Below are positions 1 through 7,748 of a DNA stretch of 33,828 bases, one piece after another (position 1 is the stretch's first letter; the number at the start of each line of letters is the position of its first letter). The stretch covers positions 1 through 33,828 of the forward strand of contig URMC01000005.1 in NCBI GenBank assembly GCA_900548735.1, written 5' to 3'. The notes beneath the pieces are model-generated. The model saw only the letters and a list, made by a program, of their open reading frames with translations. It searched no databases and had not been told where the DNA came from. Both the position numbers and the translations under genes were made by a program. Origin of the DNA: an uncultured Eubacteriales bacterium (lineage in GTDB: Bacteria > Bacillota > Clostridia > Oscillospirales > CAG-272).

Positions 1-118
1 ATTTGGGGGTTGGGGGGGGTGGGGGGTGGGCGGGCCGCCGGGGGGGGGGGGGGGGGGGGGGTCGCTCTACTTTTTAAAAATTCTGGCGGGGGGGGGGGGT
101 TTTCCCCCCCCCCGCGCC
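1..118. other. Low-complexity G/C homopolymer contig edge
   Basis: The first 118 bases consist of long runs of G (one of more than 20), a run of about 12 G, and a run of about 10 C, with only short mixed sequence between them. An open frame running 10-246 would encode mostly glycine and is not a gene. Nothing in the remaining 33.7 kb resembles this. The most likely explanation is a sequencing or assembly artefact at a contig end rather than biology. Confidence 0.8.
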
Positions 119-165
119 ACGACTATATTTTCGACAGGGCAATGAAAAATCCCACCTCCGCAACC

Positions 166-208
166 AAAAATCCCGGAAACCGGCTCGCGGAGCCGATTTC
201 CGGGATTT
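166..208 (-). terminator. Intrinsic terminator of the polysaccharide operon
   Basis: A long hairpin has a perfect 12-bp outer stem (168-179 with 197-208, AAATCCCGGAAA/TTTCCGGGATTT) and a 6-bp inner stem (CGGCTC/GAGCCG) with a GCG loop. Read on the minus strand it is followed by a T run (170-166), so it is a Rho-independent terminator about 120 bp after the last gene of the operon. On the plus strand it is followed by TTGTTGTTTTT, so it may work in both directions. Confidence 0.8.
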
Positions 209-254
209 GTTGTTTTTCGCAATTTTCACAAAATACTTTTGGGTGAATTTGGAA

Positions 255-289
255 TCAGCCTGACAGGAGAACTCCTCCTGTCAGGCTGA
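255..289. repeat. Perfect 15-bp inverted repeat after the operon's last stop codon
   Basis: The arms 255-269 and 275-289 (TCAGCCTGACAGGAG and its complement) are perfectly complementary with a 5-nt loop. The hairpin lies 36 bp past the stop of the NTP_transf_5 gene. No T run follows on either strand, so it is not a classical terminator. It could protect the 3' end of the message or assist the strong terminator at 166-208. Confidence 0.6.
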
Positions 290-325
290 CAAAGCAAACC
301 GCCAAACAACCGGGCTTTCCCCGAT

Positions 326-1474
326 TTACAGCATTTCCAGATCCCGGAGCATTTGGTTTACTTCCGCCTTTTTTTCCGCATCCAGCCGTTTGATGGCATC
401 CAACTCCTGCTTCCGGCGGCTTCTTGCCTTGGGGTCAAACACGCGGAACCAGCGCCTGATCTCATAGAACGGTTGCAGGTATCTCCGCCCCTGAAGTTTC
501 GGATAGACCCTGCAAAGCGGTTCATACGGAAGCCAGATGCGGTGAAGGACATACCCGACCTGCCCCTTTTCGGACTGCTGACCGATTGCCATCAGATTGT
601 CCTTGTTACCGTATACGCCGCCGGACAGAACAAACTGCTCCATGCGACGGGTCACATCGGTGTGTTCGCGGTTCCCGAACCATACTTCGGCAAGCGCGGA
701 AGCAGTCTCGGCAAATTTGCGGATTCCCGCTGCCGAAAGTAACCGGTCAAGAGCTTCACGATCCGGCGACAGCTCCCTTTCCAACAGATAAATATCCAGG
801 AAAGGGCGAACCCCGCATCCGCCGCGGAGAAAATGATAGCACGCGTGCGCCACCTGATGGAAAAAGAAAAATTCCTTTTCAAACCGATACTCGTATCCGT
901 CACAAGCCACGGCGTAATCCCAGCACGTGGAAAGCACGCGGTCAAGGTTTTCCTCATCTTCCCTGAGGCTGTGATGCAATTCCAGGTGCACACCGCTACC
1001 GGACATCAAAGAAATATCGTGATAGCATTTCTTTTTGTCGGTATAACCGAGCTTTTCTGCGATGACCTGCGCCGCTTCCTCAACCTGTTCTTCCCGCACC
1101 AGGATATCAATATCACAGCTTGTGCGCATCCACGGCTCCGGATAATACTGCCGGATCACCGCGCCCTTGAGGGGGATGAACGGGATTTTTGCCTCATTCA
1201 GCGTCCGGCACAGCCGCTGTAATTCATGGTTGATCTTTTCATAGCGGTAAACCGCGACCATGATCTGCTTTTCAAATTTTGCTTTCAGCTCCCCATCGGT
1301 GATCCGGTCCTGCCGGATCAGTGCGTTGCCGACAAGGTGTGCAAGATCGTGTGCCTTGGAAAGCCGGTAAAGCCGGGTTTGCGCGTCCTCCGGCAAATCC
1401 GGAACGGCTGTGACCGCCTTACCGCAGACCTCGCCCGCGATCAGATCCATCATCGTGCGGATGATTGTCTCCAT
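326..1474 (-). CDS. NTP_transf_5 family nucleotidyltransferase-like protein
   Basis: A 382-aa soluble protein of the uncharacterised NTP_transf_5 family. The family signature is visible: LKG (residues 102-104), YPEPWMR, then DIDILV (121-126), which resembles the DxD metal site of nucleotidyltransferases. The C-terminus is rich in Arg and Lys. The start at 1474 is chosen because AGGAGG lies 4 bases upstream; an upstream in-frame start at 1528 would overlap capF and has no such site. It is the last gene of the polysaccharide operon, 13 bp after capF, and two hairpins follow it. Related proteins turn up in polysaccharide and natural-product clusters, but I know of no settled substrate. A role in modifying the glycan or a carrier is only inference from position. 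Confidence 0.85.
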   Translation of the reverse strand: METIIRTMMDLIAGEVCGKAVTAVPDLPEDAQTRLYRLSKAHDLAHLVGNALIRQDRITDGELKAKFEKQIMVAVYRYEKINHELQRLCRTLNEAKIPFIPLKGAVIRQYYPEPWMRTSCDIDILVREEQVEEAAQVIAEKLGYTDKKKCYHDISLMSGSGVHLELHHSLREDEENLDRVLSTCWDYAVACDGYEYRFEKEFFFFHQVAHACYHFLRGGCGVRPFLDIYLLERELSPDREALDRLLSAAGIRKFAETASALAEVWFGNREHTDVTRRMEQFVLSGGVYGNKDNLMAIGQQSEKGQVGYVLHRIWLPYEPLCRVYPKLQGRRYLQPFYEIRRWFRVFDPKARSRRKQELDAIKRLDAEKKAEVNQMLRDLEML

Positions 1475-1487
1475 GGCGCCTCCTGAA

Positions 1488-2687
1488 TCAGACATTCTCA
1501 CCGAATGTATCGGGGTGCGCGGGGTCAAACAATTCGTTTGCCCACATCACGGTAACCAGATCATCGGTATCGGAAAGATTGATGATGTTGTGCGTGTAGC
1601 CGGGAAGCATGTGAACGGCTTCTATCTTCGCTCCGCTCACCTCAAAGCGCAACACCTCGTCAGAGCCGATCCTGCGCTCCTCAATCAGCCCGTGCCCCGA
1701 CACAACCATAAAAAACTCCCACTTGCTGTTATGCCAATGCTGCCCCTTGGTCACGCCCGGTTTGGAAATATTGACGCTGACCTGCCCGCAGTTTTCGGTT
1801 TTCAGCAACTCGGTAAAGCTGCCGCGGGCATCCCTGTTCATTTTCAGCGGGAACGCCACCTTTTCTTTGGGCAGGTAGGAAAGATACATGGAATACAGCT
1901 TCTTCTCAAAGCTCCCGTCCGGAATTTCGGGGATGACCAGCGTTTTCGGCTGGTCGTGAAAGCGGTAAAGGCACTCCGCGATATAGCCCAGCGTCGCCTT
2001 GTGGGTAACGGGCGCGGCGCAGTATCTGCCGCCCGCGGTCGGCACGGCACTCACGCCGTCAAACTCACAATGATGCTCCCTGCCCTCCAACGCGTCAAAC
2101 ATTTCCTCCACCAGGTCGTCGATAAACAGCAGTTCCAGCTCCACCGCAGGGTCGTTCACCGTGATCGGCAGGTCATTTGCAATGTTGTTGCAGAACGTGC
2201 CCACCGCGCTGTTATAGTTGGGGCGCACCCATTTGCCCACCAGATTCGGGAAGCGGTAAACCAGCACCCGCGCGCCGGTTTCCTTTCCGTAAGCGAAAAA
2301 CAGCTCCTCCCCCGCCTTTTTGGAAAGCCCGTATTCCGAGGTGCCGAAGCGCCCCGCAAGCGTTGCCTGAACCGAAGAAGAAAGCATCACCGGGCATTTG
2401 TTGCCGTGTTTTTTCAGGGTATCCAGCAGAGTGGCGGAAAAACCGAAGTTGCCCGCGCGGAACTCCGCCGGATCCTTCGGGCGGTTGACCCCGGCAAGAT
2501 GGAACACAAAATCCGCCTTCCCGCAGTATTCGTCCAGCTCCTGTGTCGTGCTGTCGATGTCATATTCGTAGATCTCACCAATGTGTATATTCGGGCGGGT
2601 GCGGTTTTTGCCGTCACGAATGTTTTTCAGGTTTTCACAGAGATTGCGCCCCACAAAGCCCTTGGCGCCGGTAATCAGAATGTTCAT
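1488..2687 (-). CDS. capF: CapF-like UDP-sugar epimerase/reductase with C-terminal cupin
   Basis: A 399-aa bifunctional enzyme, third step of UDP-N-acetyl-L-fucosamine synthesis. In known CapF proteins the cupin domain epimerises the 4-keto-6-deoxy sugar and the SDR domain reduces it with NADPH to UDP-2-acetamido-2,6-dideoxy-L-talose. The N-terminal Rossmann motif TGAKGFVG is at residues 6-13 and a Y119-xxx-K123 dyad follows a serine cluster. The C-terminal third carries the cupin signature KGQHWHNSKWEFF, whose histidines would bind zinc. Length is close to that of Staphylococcus CapF. The ATG at 2687 overlaps the capG stop by 4 bp (ATGA), indicating translational coupling. It works with CapE (4849-5892) and CapG (2684-3871) in this operon. 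Confidence 0.92.
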   Translation of the reverse strand: MNILITGAKGFVGRNLCENLKNIRDGKNRTRPNIHIGEIYEYDIDSTTQELDEYCGKADFVFHLAGVNRPKDPAEFRAGNFGFSATLLDTLKKHGNKCPVMLSSSVQATLAGRFGTSEYGLSKKAGEELFFAYGKETGARVLVYRFPNLVGKWVRPNYNSAVGTFCNNIANDLPITVNDPAVELELLFIDDLVEEMFDALEGREHHCEFDGVSAVPTAGGRYCAAPVTHKATLGYIAECLYRFHDQPKTLVIPEIPDGSFEKKLYSMYLSYLPKEKVAFPLKMNRDARGSFTELLKTENCGQVSVNISKPGVTKGQHWHNSKWEFFMVVSGHGLIEERRIGSDEVLRFEVSGAKIEAVHMLPGYTHNIINLSDTDDLVTVMWANELFDPAHPDTFGENV

Positions 2688-3871
2688 GGCTCTTTTCTCC
2701 ACACCATCTTGTTGACCACGCCGGTGTACGACTGAATAATCTTTACCACCTTGGAGGACACGTTTTCCTCTATATAATCCGGCACCGGGATCCCGTAATC
2801 CCCGTTCCGGTTCATCTCCACGGCGGTATCCACCGATTGAAGCAAGCCTTTTTCGTCGATCCCGGAAAGGATGAAGCAAGCCTTATCCAGCGCCTCCGGG
2901 CGCTCGGTGGAGGTGCGGATGCACACTGCGGGAAAGGGGTGCCCGACGCTGGTGAAAAAGCTGGATTCCTCCGGCAGAGTGCCGCTGTCGGAGACGACGC
3001 AGAACGCGTTCATCTGCAGGCAGTTGTAATCGTGAAAGCCGAGCGGCTCATGCCGGATGACGCGCCGGTCAAGCGCAAAGCCGCTGGCTTCCAGCCGTTT
3101 GCGGCTTCTCGGATGACAGGAATAGAGAATCGGCATATCGTATTTTTCCGCCATTCTGTTGATAGCCGTGAAAAGGCTGCGGAAGTTTTTTTCGGTGTCG
3201 ATATTTTCTTCCCGATGGGCGGAAAGCAAAATGTATTTGCCCTTTTCCAGCCCCAGACGTGCGTGAATATCGCTCGCCTCGATCTCGGCAAGGTTGCCCC
3301 GCAACACCTCCGCCATGGGGGAGCCGGTCACATAGGTGCGCTCCTTCGGCAAGCCGCAGTCGGCAAGATAGCGGCGGGCATGCTCGGAGTATGCCATATT
3401 GACATCCGAGATAATATCCACAATGCGGCGGTTGGTCTCCTCCGGCAGGCACTCGTCCTTGCAGCGGTTGCCCGCTTCCATATGAAAGATCGGGATATGC
3501 AGGCGCTTGGCGCCGATCACCGAAAGGCAGGAGTTGGTATCGCCCAGCACCAGCACGGCGTCCGGCTGAATTTCCGCCATCAGGGTGTAGGATTTTGCAA
3601 TAATATTGCCGCAGGTCTCCCCGAGGTTGGAGCCGACCGCGTCCAGGTACACCTCCGGGTCGGCGAGCTTCAGATCCCTGAAAAACACGCCGTTGAGGTT
3701 GTAATCATAGTTTTGCCCCGTGTGGGCAAGGATCACGTCAAAATATTTGCGGCACTTGGTGATCACGGCGGAAAGCCGGATGATCTCGGGTCTTGTGCCG
3801 ACAATGATCAGCAGTTTCAGTTTGCCGTTGTTTTTAAAATATACTTTCTTACTATCCATATTTGTTGCCAT
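2684..3871 (-). CDS. capG: CapG-like UDP-N-acetylglucosamine 2-epimerase family enzyme
   Basis: A 395-aa WecB-fold epimerase. In the CapE-CapF-CapG route it inverts C2 of UDP-2-acetamido-2,6-dideoxy-L-talose to give UDP-L-FucNAc. Visible family motifs are GTRPE (25-29), HTGQNYD, HMEAGNR followed by an ECLPEETNRR stretch, and SDSGTLPEE in the C-terminal UDP-binding domain. The start at 3871 has GGAG about 10 bases upstream; a second ATG at 3859 is possible, since the first ~18 residues precede the conserved core. It follows the SDR gene by 39 bp and overlaps capF by 4 bp. A non-hydrolysing UDP-GlcNAc 2-epimerase giving ManNAc (WecB proper) is the alternative, but the HMEAGNR variant and the capE/capF company favour CapG. 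Confidence 0.9.
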   Translation of the reverse strand: MATNMDSKKVYFKNNGKLKLLIIVGTRPEIIRLSAVITKCRKYFDVILAHTGQNYDYNLNGVFFRDLKLADPEVYLDAVGSNLGETCGNIIAKSYTLMAEIQPDAVLVLGDTNSCLSVIGAKRLHIPIFHMEAGNRCKDECLPEETNRRIVDIISDVNMAYSEHARRYLADCGLPKERTYVTGSPMAEVLRGNLAEIEASDIHARLGLEKGKYILLSAHREENIDTEKNFRSLFTAINRMAEKYDMPILYSCHPRSRKRLEASGFALDRRVIRHEPLGFHDYNCLQMNAFCVVSDSGTLPEESSFFTSVGHPFPAVCIRTSTERPEALDKACFILSGIDEKGLLQSVDTAVEMNRNGDYGIPVPDYIEENVSSKVVKIIQSYTGVVNKMVWRKEP

Positions 3872-3910
3872 TACGTGCTTTCTCCGAAATTAAATCATAA
3901 GCCTTTCTGC

Positions 3911-4852
3911 TCACAAATCCGTTGTTTCCCTGCCCGGGGTTCTGCTTTTTAAATATTCTTTTATTTCTTCCGCAACGCCCGCGTCAAATGTCATTGGTGC
4001 ATACCCGAAAGCGTTTGTTGCATCCTCGTGGGAATATGCCCTTGGCTCGCACAGACGTTGTACCTTTTCACGATAATCCTTCTTGCCGAACGTGAGACCG
4101 GAAATAACGACTGCACCGCCATAAGCAAGCCAAAACGGAACATTCACGAACCTTATTTTCTTGCCGAGTTCTTTTCCTATTTCAACAAATATATCTCTTA
4201 ACGTAATTACGGAACCGCCTGACAAAACAAAATCCTTGTTGACCGTTGCCTGCTCGTTCAACAGCACCGCATAATACGCTTTTGCAAGATCCTTATAGTG
4301 CACGGGCTGAAGCACAAATCTTCCGCCCTTAACCATAGGCACGATCTTCATTCTGTCCGCCATTTTGATGAATTTGACAATGTTTCCGTCATAAATGTTG
4401 CCATAAATCATGGTTGGACGTAAAATGGTAAGTAAAATATTTCGCTCTTTGCAGATTTTATGAACCGCCTCGTCAATTCGACGATACTCTTCGCCCGCCG
4501 CTTTATACTTGGAATAAATGCCCGTCGTATGCACAAATATCAGCCTTCTGACGCCGACCTTTGCCGCAACTTCCGTGATTTTTTGCGAAAGCATGATAGA
4601 TGCAATATGAAGCACCGTATCCACCCCGGTCAGGGCTTTTTCCAAATGCGCTTCGTTCGTCAGTTCTCCGCGCATGATTTCAAGCCGGGGGAGCTTGGCT
4701 TCTATACTTTTTGTATCAGAGCTGTTTCTGACAAGAGCCCTTATCTCATCGAAAGTTCCGGCAACGCTGTTGAAGTTTACCTGCAAAAGTTCCGCAAAGG
4801 CTCCACCGGATTTTTTACCGGTAAGGCCTGTGATGGCAAGAACTTTGCTCAT
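3911..4852 (-). CDS. NAD(P)-binding SDR-family epimerase/dehydratase-like protein
   Basis: A 313-aa extended-SDR-like protein of unknown substrate lying between capE and capG. The N-terminal Rossmann region (ITGLTGKKSGG) is less canonical than a TGxxGxxG motif. The core shows HTTGIYSKY and the IYGN/RPTMIYG signature common in NAD(P)-binding sugar-nucleotide enzymes. A hydrophobic stretch (PFWLAYGGAVVISGL) may associate with membrane. Its ATG overlaps the capE stop by 4 bp, so it is coupled to capE. The stretch looks more AT-rich than capE and capF around it, which hints that it was added to the cassette later. It could act on the UDP-FucNAc intermediates or on another sugar; the sequence does not decide. 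Confidence 0.85.
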   Translation of the reverse strand: MSKVLAITGLTGKKSGGAFAELLQVNFNSVAGTFDEIRALVRNSSDTKSIEAKLPRLEIMRGELTNEAHLEKALTGVDTVLHIASIMLSQKITEVAAKVGVRRLIFVHTTGIYSKYKAAGEEYRRIDEAVHKICKERNILLTILRPTMIYGNIYDGNIVKFIKMADRMKIVPMVKGGRFVLQPVHYKDLAKAYYAVLLNEQATVNKDFVLSGGSVITLRDIFVEIGKELGKKIRFVNVPFWLAYGGAVVISGLTFGKKDYREKVQRLCEPRAYSHEDATNAFGYAPMTFDAGVAEEIKEYLKSRTPGRETTDL

Positions 4853-5892
4853 TTTTTCCCCGCCTTTGCAAGCTCGTCCTGTACGTAGGCAAGCGCGGCG
4901 ATCTTCGCTTTGGTCTCCTCCACATCAAGGATCCGGGTGTTGTTGGAGTTGAACTCGGTCAGGGTGTTGCGGGTCTCGTCGCCCTCCTTGAAATACTTGT
5001 CGTAATTCAGCCCGCGGTTATCGGCGGGCACGCGGTAAAAGTTGCCCATATCCACGGCTTTGGCACATTCTTCGTTGGTCAGCAGGGTTTCGTACATCTT
5101 CTCGCCATGGCGGATACCGATAACCTTGATGTCCTCTTTTTTACCGCCAAACAGCTCGCACACGGCTTCTGCCTGGGTGGCAATAGTGCAGGCGGGGGCT
5201 TTCTGAATCAGCAAGTCGCCGTTTTCGCCGTGCTCAAACGCAAACAGCACAAGGTCAACCGCTTCTTCCAGCGACATGATGAACCGGGTCATTTTCGGCT
5301 CCGTAACCGTGATCGGATTTCCGTTCCGGATCTGATCAATCCAGAGCGGGATTACCGACCCGCGGGAGCACATCACGTTGCCGTAACGGGTGCAGCAGAT
5401 TCTGGTCCTGCCGGAATTGCGGGACTTGGCAACAGCCACCTTTTCCTCAATCGCTTTGGTAATGCCCATGGCGTTGATCGGGTATGCCGCCTTGTCGGTG
5501 GAAAGGCAGATCACACACTCCACGCCGGCTTCAATCGCCGCCGTCAGCACGTTGTCGGTGCCGATGACATTGGTGCGCACCGCTTCCATCGGGAAAAACT
5601 CACAGGAGGGCACCTGCTTGAGTGCCGCCGCGTGAAAAATGTAATCTACGCCGCACATCACGCCGCGGCAGGATTGCAGATCGCGCACGTCGCCGATGTA
5701 AAACTTGATCTTTTCCGCCACCTTCGGCATTTTTGCCTGAAATTCATGGCGCATATCATCCTGCTTTTTCTCGTCGCGGGAGAAAATTCTTATTTCTTTG
5801 ATATCGGTTTCGAGAAACCGGTTCAATACCGCGTTGCCAAAGGATCCGGTACCCCCGGTGATCAGTAAGGTTTTGTCTTTAAAAAGCGACAT
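4849..5892 (-). CDS. capE: CapE-like UDP-GlcNAc 4,6-dehydratase/5-epimerase
   Basis: A 347-aa FlaA1/CapE-type short-chain dehydrogenase, first step of UDP-L-FucNAc synthesis: it dehydrates UDP-GlcNAc at C4/C6 and inverts C5. The Rossmann motif TGGTGSFG is at 12-19 and the STDK motif at 131-134. The expected Tyr-xxx-Lys is replaced by M142-xxx-K146 (AMGITK), the Met variant known for CapE rather than for FlaA1/PseB, so the CapE assignment is specific. The long C-terminal part carries RHGEKMYETLLTNEE, typical of this group. AGGA lies a few bases before the ATG, and the gene follows the F420-like gene by 24 bp. Soluble cytosolic enzyme. Confidence 0.93.
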   Translation of the reverse strand: MSLFKDKTLLITGGTGSFGNAVLNRFLETDIKEIRIFSRDEKKQDDMRHEFQAKMPKVAEKIKFYIGDVRDLQSCRGVMCGVDYIFHAAALKQVPSCEFFPMEAVRTNVIGTDNVLTAAIEAGVECVICLSTDKAAYPINAMGITKAIEEKVAVAKSRNSGRTRICCTRYGNVMCSRGSVIPLWIDQIRNGNPITVTEPKMTRFIMSLEEAVDLVLFAFEHGENGDLLIQKAPACTIATQAEAVCELFGGKKEDIKVIGIRHGEKMYETLLTNEECAKAVDMGNFYRVPADNRGLNYDKYFKEGDETRNTLTEFNSNNTRILDVEETKAKIAALAYVQDELAKAGKK

Positions 5893-5916
5893 CTTTTATC
5901 CTCCACTTTCTATCAG

Positions 5917-7047
5917 CTATACTTTTCCGAGTATCTTTTTTATAATATATTTCGCCTTTTGCGTGTGATAGCCCTGCATATAGGTCTTTTTCGCCGCCTT
6001 TTCAAAGCCGCTTTTCGCATACTCCGTATAAAACCGATCTCTCAGGTGTCTGCCCTTTGAATAATCCTTTTCCGCATACGCGTAGTCCGAATACCGGTTG
6101 TCTATGGGGTGCAGTTCAAAATGATCAAGCCGGTTCACAAGGTCGTTGCCGGTTTTGTTGTTGGCAACGATCAGCGAAACGCCGTTTTCGGTATTCATCG
6201 CCGGATCACATGCCCGGTACCCCCAAAAATCGGCTATGGTAATATCTGAAAAATGGTTCGTTCTGAATTTGCAATGATAGCAGGAACGCCGCAAAATGGC
6301 GTTTTCTGTCATAAACCCTTTATAAAAAGGATCCAGATAGTATGGGGTAATCCTTGTTTTGGAAGCGGTGATAACCCTGATGCTCTTGTTATTCCACCCT
6401 TTATCCTTGGGGCGGAAATCAAGGGAGACCAGCTTTTCCCCCTTCAGGAGCTTGCGCAAATGCTCCTGAAACAGGACGGAAGAAGGAACCCCATGGCATA
6501 TAAAATCAACCGTAACAAGCAACCTTCCCTCGTCCTTTATCGCATGCTTCACCCCTGCAACCTCACAGGGCGTGCCGCAGAACAGGACCCGCCTGCCCCG
6601 GTTTATTTCGGACTGTATTTCAAAAATGGTTTTACCCATGTAGCTTTCGATATATTTGCTTTTTTGCAACTCCGTAAGCGCGGTACTGTCGGTGGAAGTA
6701 TGCTCCGGACGAAGCGTTTCGCCGCGGAAAGCAGCCCCCCAGACACTGCCGCCCCAAGACAGAATTTCCCGCGCCAGAGAAGCAAAAACCCCGCCGGAGG
6801 TACTGGTGCCCAAAATGTCGGCATCGGTGGAAAACCCATAATATGAAGCCTTGAAAGTCTCCGGCTCCCGATGATGGAGACAGTGACAAACGCTTTCGCA
6901 TTTGCCGCATCCCACGCACTTTGCCTCATCAATTTCCGGGAAATAAAAGCCCTCCGCATCGGTTGTCAGTTGCACGCAGTTTTTCGGGCAGACCGACGCA
7001 CACGCACCGCAGGCGGTACACTCCTCTTTCAAATTCAATATCTTCAT
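5917..7047 (-). CDS. F420H2-dehydrogenase beta-subunit-like iron-sulfur protein
   Basis: A 376-aa protein with two N-terminal [4Fe-4S] motifs (Cys 10, 13, 16, 20 and Cys 44, 47, 50, 54) followed by the domains annotated as coenzyme F420 hydrogenase/dehydrogenase beta subunit. Proteins of this build are frequent in surface-polysaccharide clusters of Bacteroidetes and Firmicutes beside polysaccharide pyruvyl transferases, as here (7748-8833). They are unlikely to use F420 in such organisms. A redox step on a glycan or sugar nucleotide is plausible but unproven. The ATG overlaps the stop of the CE4 gene by 4 bp. Further cysteines near residues 236-239 (RRSCYHCKFR) may bind another metal or cluster. 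Confidence 0.85.
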   Translation of the reverse strand: MKILNLKEECTACGACASVCPKNCVQLTTDAEGFYFPEIDEAKCVGCGKCESVCHCLHHREPETFKASYYGFSTDADILGTSTSGGVFASLAREILSWGGSVWGAAFRGETLRPEHTSTDSTALTELQKSKYIESYMGKTIFEIQSEINRGRRVLFCGTPCEVAGVKHAIKDEGRLLVTVDFICHGVPSSVLFQEHLRKLLKGEKLVSLDFRPKDKGWNNKSIRVITASKTRITPYYLDPFYKGFMTENAILRRSCYHCKFRTNHFSDITIADFWGYRACDPAMNTENGVSLIVANNKTGNDLVNRLDHFELHPIDNRYSDYAYAEKDYSKGRHLRDRFYTEYAKSGFEKAAKKTYMQGYHTQKAKYIIKKILGKV

Positions 7048-7748
7048 TTTTGCCCCTTCAAAAATTTATTCAGCTCCGCCGCAACGGCATCGACCGATGC
7101 CGCATCCACATTATATCGGGGGATCCGTTTTTTGCGGACCTTTGTCAGAAAATTCAGCGGCAGTTGCTTTGTGGTAAACCCATACTTGTATTTCCCCATC
7201 TGTTTCAGGGTGTTTTTATCATATGCCCCATGGGAAAATGCAAATAACGTGACCCCGGCTCCCGTTTTCGCTTCCAGTATTTTTTGAGAATCCTCAAGCT
7301 CACTCTTTTGCTGCCCGGGGGAAAGCAAATTCAGATTTTGGTGTGTGGTGCCGTGCGCACCGATCGTCACCAGATCGTCCTTTGCCAGCTCTTTTAAATT
7401 TTCCGTGGTGATATACCCCGGCTGATCCAAAAAATCCGTCACAATAAAAACAGTAAAAGGGATATTTTTTTCTTTCAGATACGGATACGCAAGCGTATAT
7501 ACATCCTGCAATCCGTCATCAAAGGTAATCGCGATTTTTTTCCGGGCGGGATTTTTCAAAACGGAAGGCAGACTGTCATAGTTGCGGTAGCTTTCGATAA
7601 ACCCGGTAAACTTTGCAAACGGGAGAACGCATTTGCTCTTCTGACATTCCGGAGCGTCCGTGATATGATGAAATATCACCACCGCCGATGACGGCACCCG
7701 AAAGAGGAGCTTTCGTGCAATCTTTTTAATTGTTTTTATCAACGGCAT
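7044..7748 (-). CDS. Polysaccharide deacetylase (CE4 / NodB homology)
   Basis: A 234-aa CE4-family esterase. The metal triad of the NodB domain is visible: TFDDG (D77/D78) and H132-xxx-H136 in GAHGTTHQNL, with a C-terminal FSHG motif. The family removes N- or O-acetyl groups from GlcNAc-containing glycans. The N-terminus is basic with a weak hydrophobic stretch (VVIFHH) rather than a clear signal peptide, so it may act in the cytoplasm on lipid-linked intermediates or be membrane-attached. The start shares a base with the pyruvyl transferase stop (TAATG), and its own stop overlaps the next ATG. It probably trims acetyl groups from the repeat unit. Confidence 0.88.
   Translation of the reverse strand: MPLIKTIKKIARKLLFRVPSSAVVIFHHITDAPECQKSKCVLPFAKFTGFIESYRNYDSLPSVLKNPARKKIAITFDDGLQDVYTLAYPYLKEKNIPFTVFIVTDFLDQPGYITTENLKELAKDDLVTIGAHGTTHQNLNLLSPGQQKSELEDSQKILEAKTGAGVTLFAFSHGAYDKNTLKQMGKYKYGFTTKQLPLNFLTKVRKKRIPRYNVDAASVDAVAAELNKFLKGQK

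Noticed and set aside
10..246. 78-aa open frame in the G-rich start
   Set aside because: Mostly glycine from homopolymer runs, no ribosome binding site, crosses a strong terminator hairpin.
255..289. Shared AGCCTGACAGG motif here and at 33415-33430 as possible attachment sites
   Set aside because: The match is about 11 bases, both lie in hairpins, and there is no integrase or phage gene between them.
1410..2735. Long plus-strand frames opposite the polysaccharide genes (also 2837-3952, 16254-17339, 17446-18558)
   Set aside because: They are antisense shadows of well-motifed minus-strand genes and have no family motifs or ribosome sites.
5917..7047. True F420-dependent hydrogenase of methanogen type
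   Set aside because: No partner subunits or F420 genes; relatives in glycan clusters share the domain without F420.
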